64,000 nt of DNA from Gnetum montanum. Lineage: Eukaryota > Streptophyta > Gnetopsida > Gnetales > Gnetaceae. Below, one piece after another: positions 57,606 through 64,000 of the stretch (position 1 is the stretch's first letter; every line of letters starts with the position of its first letter). The stretch lies in contig MNCI01012680.1 in the NCBI GenBank assembly GCA_015680685.1, positions 7,615-71,614 on the forward strand, written 5' to 3'. Below the pieces are notes generated by a model. It made no database searches, was not told the DNA's origin, and worked only from the letters and a program-made list of their open reading frames with translations. A program made the position numbers and the translations under genes.

Positions 57606-58074
57606 AACTAAAGGATATGATATGCCTTTAAGTTTAGATTAAAAGGACAAATTTTTTATCATATGGAAGATGGTTTGTAATGTAGACTTTAAATTGAAAA
57701 AATAAGAATAATGATGAAAGAACATAAAATAAAATTGTGTAAAGGAAATCAATTGTCAATATACCAAATACCAAAATATACATTTTTCAAAGTTGAATTC
57801 TAGAGATAAATGCATCTCTCTTATACATCATAAGTTCGGTAGTGAATAATATGAAGGGGATGTTGAAACTTAAGATAATTTGATTATAGGTACACCGGAA
57901 GAAATATAGCCAATATTATCATTAGAAGAATTATATAGGAATATAATGATACCTCAAATATGACTTAAACTAGCAACTTTTTACTTTACAAAACAATTAG
58001 CTAACTACTTAAGCCACTTCTCACTAGCGTAATGACAAACATGTAACCTAATAGTTAGTGATATTAGCCACCCG
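57606..58074. other. no gene seen
   Basis: AT-rich sequence upstream of the LINE ORF1, perhaps its 5' leader. Confidence 0.3.
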
Positions 58075-58150
58075 AATGATGGTGTAGTGCTTATTTATCA
58101 AGTTGAAAAGCTTAGATGCAACCACTTGAAATGGGGTTAGGCTTTCACTC
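58075..58150 (+). repeat. SINE-like repeat, family 2
   Basis: Partner of 40180-40262 (see there). Confidence 0.4.
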
Positions 58151-58244
58151 ATTTATGGATGCTCTTGAAATCTACTTGGAGGGATTATCATCAAGTCTCT
58201 AGGTAACAACCCTTTATTAGGCAACTCACTTAAAGCTAAGATAA

Positions 58245-58335
58245 TAATGAGGTCTTAGCTTAGTGGAAAGGCTATTAATTTGAAATGTCCAAGTTGTGCA
58301 TTTGATTTTAAGGGGTAATGTTGATTTATAAAGTT
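58245..58335 (+). repeat. SINE-like repeat, family 1
   Basis: GGTCTTAGCTTAGTGGAAAGG is a good A-box. TTGTGCATTTGATTTTAAGG stands at the B-box position, followed by GGTAATGTTGATTTATAAAG. Confidence 0.5.
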
Positions 58336-58889
58336 ATATTTAAGTTCTACAAAACTTTCTTGTTGGCTATTTCTCTGGGAGGTATATGTAGCCATTTAGT
58401 TCTAATTTTGATAAAACCATCCCCATCTCTTCACATCAAAGAAAAAAAAAGACTTTTGAGTAGCATTTACAAAATTAAAGTTTTCTTACATCTAAATATT
58501 GGTAGGATCTATTGGACAGATATTGCATTTTTATGAAAAATAAAGATAGATTCTACAAATTAACCAAGACCAATGGGAGCAGCAAAAACAAATTATACAA
58601 TTTTTTTTACAATAACATTATAACATTGTCTCAAATGGATAGTCATAACATAAAAAAGAAATACATGTAACTCATCTTCAAGGTCTCTTGACCTACACAA
58701 CATACAAATGCACTATTATTAGGGAACTTGAATCCATCTTTCACTTTTAATTCTAAGAGGATATGAACTTAAGGGAAGCTTGTTGATAGCATTCCAATAC
58801 TTAATTGGAATAGTAGTTTAGAGATAGTGAGATTCTACATCTAGTTTATTAGATATAATATGATATAAAGAATTTTTTTTCTTGCCTTC
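58336..58889. other. no gene seen
   Basis: AT-rich sequence before the LTR of element D. The five bases before the LTR are CCTTC. Confidence 0.3.
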
Positions 58890-59773
58890 TAATGAGCAGC
58901 AAGTATACCCTATGCCCAACCATATGAATTATTCACGCGTAATCTGGTCGAATTCCACAAACCTTAAGTTCCCACATACACTGGTTCCAAGACATAAAAT
59001 CTAATCATGATGATCATTGTCTTCCCAACTACACTTGTGGAGCTTAGTTGTATGGTTAAGTGTAATTGAGGCACATGATTTTTATTATTTTATATTTTAT
59101 TTACCTATGATTAATAACAAGTTAAAACTTAATTTATAAACCAATTTAACTAATCTGATTGCTAATTAATAACTGATTATTCTAACATAAGTATTTAGTT
59201 CCACTTTTCGTACACATCCTGAATGCATAAAACACTGTTGGGTTACAAAGCGTTAAGCGTTACTAGGATTACCAAGTGTTGTATATTATGCTCAAAGTGG
59301 TCATATTTATGTGTTTAATCTATTAAGCTTAATTAACTAATCAATTAAAGTCTAGCTTATCTTAATTAATTTCATAATTAACAAAAATAGTAAATGTAGA
59401 AATAAATCATTAATCTATTCCAAGTGTTGCAAGGTTTGATCAAAAGGCTTGTCTTTATTGTTGTTCACATTGTTGTGCTCAGGTACATTAGTGCTCAAAT
59501 AAAGATCCATACACTTTTTGACTCTTACTAAGGGCACTTAGAAAAATATTCTAATTCTCAAATGAAAAAACAACAAGAGTTCCACTATAACAATGATAAG
59601 ATATGCCATAAACATGACAGGTGAACGTGTATTTATAGGTGAAAAGAGATACTATGTCGACAGGGCCACATCAATGCATCAAATCATGTGTCAACAAGGG
59701 CTAGTGGATGAGGTCTAGTCAACAGGGCCTAGTTGACGAGGCCCAGTTGACACAACCAATCTATGATTCATCA
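58890..59773 (-). repeat. element D 3' LTR (minus orientation)
   Basis: TAATGAGCAGCAAGTATACC aligns with the TGATGAGTGGTGAGGTACCC end of the other LTRs, mostly through transitions. The other end is GATTCATCA. On the minus strand the U3 has GTCAACTAGGCC/GTTGACGAGGCC modules instead of GATATC, then TATAAATA (59630-59637). Confidence 0.85.
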
Positions 59774-59780
59774 TACCCCC
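59774..59780 (-). other. element D polypurine tract
   Basis: The minus strand reads GGGGGTA directly before the LTR. The preceding bases CATTCAGTTGTG match the corresponding junction of element C. Confidence 0.8.
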
Positions 59781-59999
59781 ACAACTGAATGAAAACTCAT
59801 CCTTGAGTTCTTTACAAAATTGGAAAGGTATGGGATTACTGACTAATGACAAACATACTACAACACAAACACACAAAAACAAACACTAAGTGCCCAAGTG
59901 TACTGATACATAATCATTACAAAATTTTATGATGCTCAGGACTACAAAATTGAATATCATTACAAAATTTGACAAACACATTCTCCTTTGTAGGCATGA

Positions 60000-62900
60000 A
60001 GATAATGGAGAAGTTTAAATGGTCCTAGGTGGTGGAGGCTCATGAAATTCTAAGGGACCTTCTCCTGCTTCAAGTGAACTCGGTGATTGAGGCTGTTATG
60101 GCTATCCTGCTACTATTACAACTTTTGGTGGAAGACAAAAAGCATCCAATAATGCTTTCATCTTCTTTTCCATTCTCTTGGGATTGTGCAGGGTCCATGC
60201 AACTTCGCCAATGTGGGCTAGAATGAGCACATCCCAAGGACAAGGCACTGTTGGAAACAACTCCATGACATTGACAAACCAGGTAGTAAATTGTTTGTGT
60301 TTGATGTCAAATGTCCTGATTGCATCTTGCAATTCCTAGCAGTCATTCATTCTTCTAGCTAGGTTCTTAGTAGTTGATCTTTGATCAGTGAATCTTTCCT
60401 TAAGAACTTCAAGTTCAACATTTTCAGTCTCAAGCTTCTGCTTGGTCTCCTTATGGTGCTTGAACTCTACCTCGTACACTAAGTACAAGCTATCCACTTG
60501 CTTTTCTAACTCTGACCATGGTCATTTGATGATTAGCATCATCGGGTTTATGTATTAGAGATTGGTAAGCTCCATGTACTTAGTCTCTCTTCTATCTACA
60601 ACTCCATGCAGATCTCTACTTTGTTGTAGGCATCTATCCCATCAATGATAGGTTGCAACACCTCTTTTGCTTGTTGGAGTTGCTGGAGGACCTCATTGAC
60701 TTTTGCCTTAATTGTTTGGATGTGTTTTTCATTACTTACTTCTATAGGCCAACTTGATTTGTGTGGTGATCTTTGACTCTCTCAAATTTGAGAGCCTCAT
60801 TCTTCTAAGAGGTAATTTTAATTGCATATTTTTGGTGCAAGGCACGAACTTCCTCCATGGATAGATTTCTATTCTCCACTACCAATCTCTTAAGCTTAGT
60901 GTTTACCTTAGCTAGTTACTTTTATTGTTGATGGATAAATTCTTGCATTTGTTATTTCTATGCATCAACATTTTGTAGACAATGATTTTCTATGGTCAAT
61001 ATCTCATTATCTTAGCACGTTTGGACTAAGTCCTTTTGAATTGAATATGTGTTAGCCTTGACAATAGACTGGTCAAAGACAGTTATCACCATCCTTGACT
61101 CAACCTTTTTAAGTCTATCTTGAAGTTGTTGAAAAGCTTCATCTCTTGTCAGTGCAAGGTTGAGGAGCGCAGGATTAGCAAGACATGCTCTTAATCCAGC
61201 AACCTCTGCAGCCAAGTGTTGGTTGTGTGCTTGAGCCATTTTGAGTTGCCCTTCCAGAACGATGCAGGTGTCCTTTACTTCAAGTAGCTCTAACTGGGTT
61301 GTGGTGATATTATCCAGAAAATTAAAGATATCTGGAATCAGTTGCCTAGTTTCCACCAGTTAGTCTATCAACTCTTCATGCTAGGCTACACTTAGTCTTC
61401 TACTAATAGTTCTTGTAAATGTTTGTACATCTTTGATTGTAGAAACATTTGGTACAAGCACTGCAAGTGTATTTAAAGCTTCAATGATTATGTTAGCCAC
61501 CACTTTTTCTATTGTTTCTTACCCTTGGTGCTACATCACCAAGACATTTGCCCCTTTTTCCTCCTCTAAGAGCACTAAAAAGGTAGTGGCATTCCTAGAG
61601 ATTTTTGGGAATTGTTGTCATTGTGAGAGAGACGTCACGTCTCGGGTACTAGAATTTGACCTCATAGGTAAATGTGTTCTTTGGGTTGAGAATATTGGAC
61701 CACCTCTCTCAATCTATCTTATCGTTTGAGCCACTTCGTTGAGGTGACTCATTACAGGATAGTACACAGATGGGTCCCCACCCTTGGTTTCTACTTGCTA
61801 CTCTCGTTCACTTAAGAGATGTTCTCAGATTTTGCATAAGCACTCAATGGTTGCATGGGCCTTTGACATTATTTCTTTAGTGGGTGGTGGAGGTGGTGGA
61901 AGCTGATCCTCTTTTTTTGATATGGAAAGAGTCTTATCTTTCATCATTTCAGACCAAGAAGCAATGGAAGAATGTTGGATTTTATCATTGGCGTAGTGGA
62001 CTATCCTTGCCCTTGTGCAAAGTTTTCTAACTAAGCATGGAAATGGTAGGGTTTTTCTTCCATGTTCATTCTCCTTGAAAAACTTCTCTATCTTTAGATA
62101 GATTAGTTGTGGAAGGTTAAATAGGACTTTTCCACTTAGAGCAGTACAGGCATGGGTGGAGAAGGTTGTCACCTTGTTAGGCCTCACTATCGAATTAAGG
62201 TGGTAGGCCACTATCTTGAAGTATGTTCACTCTGCTAGTGTGAGAACACTAAACTCCTTATGGTCAATCTTATAACACCACTAGGTCCACTCCATTTTGG
62301 CCTTAGGATTTTATTGCATTGAGATTTTTGCCAAATGAGTGCCAAAATTAGGCAGACCAAGAGCCTACATAATTTCTTTTGCTGAGTAGGACACCTAGAT
62401 GTCTTGATTCTCATAGTGGCTCCTATCTTTCTACTATTCTAGAAGAGATATGTCTCCCCCATGTACCACTCCCCACTAGTGGTGATGATTGACCACATGG
62501 GAGAACTTTGCAATTGTATCTTAACTTTTGGTGGAGCATGTTTTAAGAATGGTCCAAAGTTTAGTTCTTCGAGAACTAAGCATTGGACATCACAAAGCTT
62601 GATCGTATCTAGGTAGGCTTATGTTAATGTAACCTCATGTCTTGGTATGGGCCTTGATGCCTTTCCTCTTTGGGATTGTTCAGTCGTAGCCTCGTCTTTG
62701 GGAATCTATCGAACAGATTCCACTTCAAGATCCTCTCAAAGATGTCATGTTGCATGAGTGTCTACTGATTACTCCGAGGCTTGATCTTCTTGGCCTCTTT
62801 TGGTTCTAGGTCATTTGTCCTTTGGCTATGATGGTCCTCCTTCCTATGGGCATTTTGGTCTAGGTGCCATCTGTAATCACAACATGACCAAGGATTAGCA
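60000..62900 (-). pseudogene. element D 3' ORF (plant-transposon-domain plus coiled coil)
   Basis: Minus-strand open parts at 62211-61825, 61356-61012 and 60332-60102 belong to one collinear protein. The first has AYHLNSIVRPNKVTTFSTHA and LPFPCLVRKLCTRARIVHYA, resembling the 'putative plant transposon protein' domain, then a run of seven prolines. The middle part (LLEVKDTCIVLEGQLKMAQA and KKVESR) looks like a coiled coil. The end has KHKQFTTWFVNVMELF, matching element C's RRQFVAWYVKANQMF. Its place between pol and the polypurine tract is that of env-like ORFs, but I see no signal peptide or membrane helix. Stops break it. Confidence 0.6.
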
Positions 62901-64000
62901 CTTAATGTGTAACTTGAAACATTGGGAATACGTTATCTCTTAGGGTAGTTACACTTGCCTAAGTTGTGATCATGGATTGGTTGATTATTTTAACATTATT
63001 TTATTATTATATTAATATTAATAATTAATTTTAGATTTATTAAAGTTTGTTGGAAAGGTTAAACTCTCAAAAATTGATGGTTTAATGTTATTCTATTCAT
63101 TAACCCTTTGGGAAAGTTAGAAACATTTTGAAAATTTTTTGTTGGAAACCTCAAGGTTTGTGGTCCCCACAACTAAGAGCTTACCTCTAGTAGCTACAGG
63201 ATTGAAGAACGAAGTGATTTTAATAAATGATATGAAATTTATGGGCTATGGAAGGTTTTGGGGTCTAAAAATTACAAACAATCCCTTCTTGTTTTGAAGA
63301 AAATGACAAAAACTTTCAAAGTGTTGGGTGGTATTTATAGAATTTTTGGGTTACATTGATGGGGCCTAATCAATGAGGCTGAGTTGATGCAGTCGTTGGT
63401 CACCATTGACCTTGTTAAAAGTAATGAAAAACAAGGAGTTTTGGGGTGAAATTTGGGTCAAATGGAAGCCTAAAAAGCCAAAAACATGATGAAATCATTA
63501 GAAGAGGATTTTAATATTCGAAAAATTGAGGAATGAGTAAAGAACAATATTTGATGAAGAAGAATGCCTTAAGGAGCACACAGTTGAATGCACAATGGGG
63601 TGCACCAAAGATTTTGATTGCAGCAATGTCTAAGGGTAAAGAACTTAACTATCCAAACCATGAGATATGCAAGTGAGTCCTTCCCATAATGGCACATGCC
63701 CTTTTTGCCCTTACATATCCTCAACTAAGGAGTTCATGGGTCCCATAGTTGATTAATGGCTACAAAAAGTTAACAACCAAACCCGAAGAAACTATTTAGG
63801 AATTTCAACACATCAAACTAAGACATTAAACAAAAACATGAAAATTAGTAGTGAGGTAAGTTATGGAGAACATTGATGGATGAGAGAAAGAATGGAATGG
63901 ATGCCCAATCATGGTCACATGAAGTCCCTCATGAGAATGATGGTTAAATGACCCAATAAAATCCACCCTCAGTCTAGACCAAAACCAACCACTTTCAATG
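62901..64000 (-). other. element D region upstream of the 3' ORF
   Basis: GTTGTGGGGACC (minus) lies at about 63150-63165, similar to N1's G5 tract at 8606. From 63590 onward the sequence aligns with N1 8740-9130. It continues past the window end. Confidence 0.55.
63332..63410 (-). promoter_or_regulatory. U3-like internal promoter of element D
   Basis: The minus-strand TATAAATA (63332-63339) is preceded by GCATCAACTCAGCC, TCATTGATTAGGCC and CCATCAATG. These are the same TCAAC/GGCC module type found in this element's own LTR U3. Confidence 0.5.

Noticed and set aside
1-64000. A dedicated multi-gene defence or metabolic system
   Set aside because: Apart from retroelement genes only three host-type genes are seen, unrelated in function and all damaged; no clustering argues for joint action. 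tRNA and rRNA genes were also looked for by eye and not found.

Overview
The window looks like nuclear DNA of a land plant. Evidence for this is an intron-free plant-type leucine-rich-repeat receptor-like protein, a decayed copy of a chloroplast RNase III-domain gene (RNC1-like), and many Ty3/gypsy elements with a tRNA-Asp type primer site and Athila-like polymerase. Sparse genes among old, nested, stop-riddled retrotransposons suggest a large seed-plant genome, perhaps a gymnosperm. That last step is inference. Two runs of N (36034-36149 and 53021-53544) are assembly gaps.

Layout. 1-3918: pieces of LTRs, a relic of a second gypsy lineage, a ~60-bp minisatellite and two copies of a module that also lies upstream of the receptor gene. 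4034-32079: a nest of related gypsy elements. Element A (+) has its 5' LTR at about 4291-5190. Its gag is split at 7200/17083 by element N1 (minus, 7201-17082), and its pol resumes up to about 21.4 kb. An inverted fragment C (3' LTR plus a 3' coiled-coil ORF, minus) and a deletion derivative B (+; LTR, gag and protease but no RT or integrase) follow. An A-type LTR closes the nest at 31631-32079. 32270-34700: decayed LINE sequence (minus) with an L1-type ORF1p and endonuclease next to an RTE-like tail. 35-48 kb: low-copy DNA with an FHA-domain gene remnant, an RNC1 pseudogene, SINE-like repeats, many short tandem duplications and three eroded copies of a common module. 48290-51443: the receptor-like protein on the minus strand, the best preserved gene, broken by one frameshift near its 3' end. 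52752-53020: another LTR. 53822-57605: a second, different L1-type LINE (minus). 58890-64000: element D (minus), with its 3' LTR and a 3' ORF; the rest lies outside the window.

There is no operon-like system here. The only plausible host functions are cell-surface recognition (the receptor-like protein), a phosphopeptide-binding FHA protein and a chloroplast splicing factor, and all three are damaged or uncertain. The most interesting structure is in the gypsy family. Its U3 regions are built from short palindromic modules. A second U3-like promoter with matching modules sits inside the element downstream of pol. Some copies carry a 3' ORF that others have lost.
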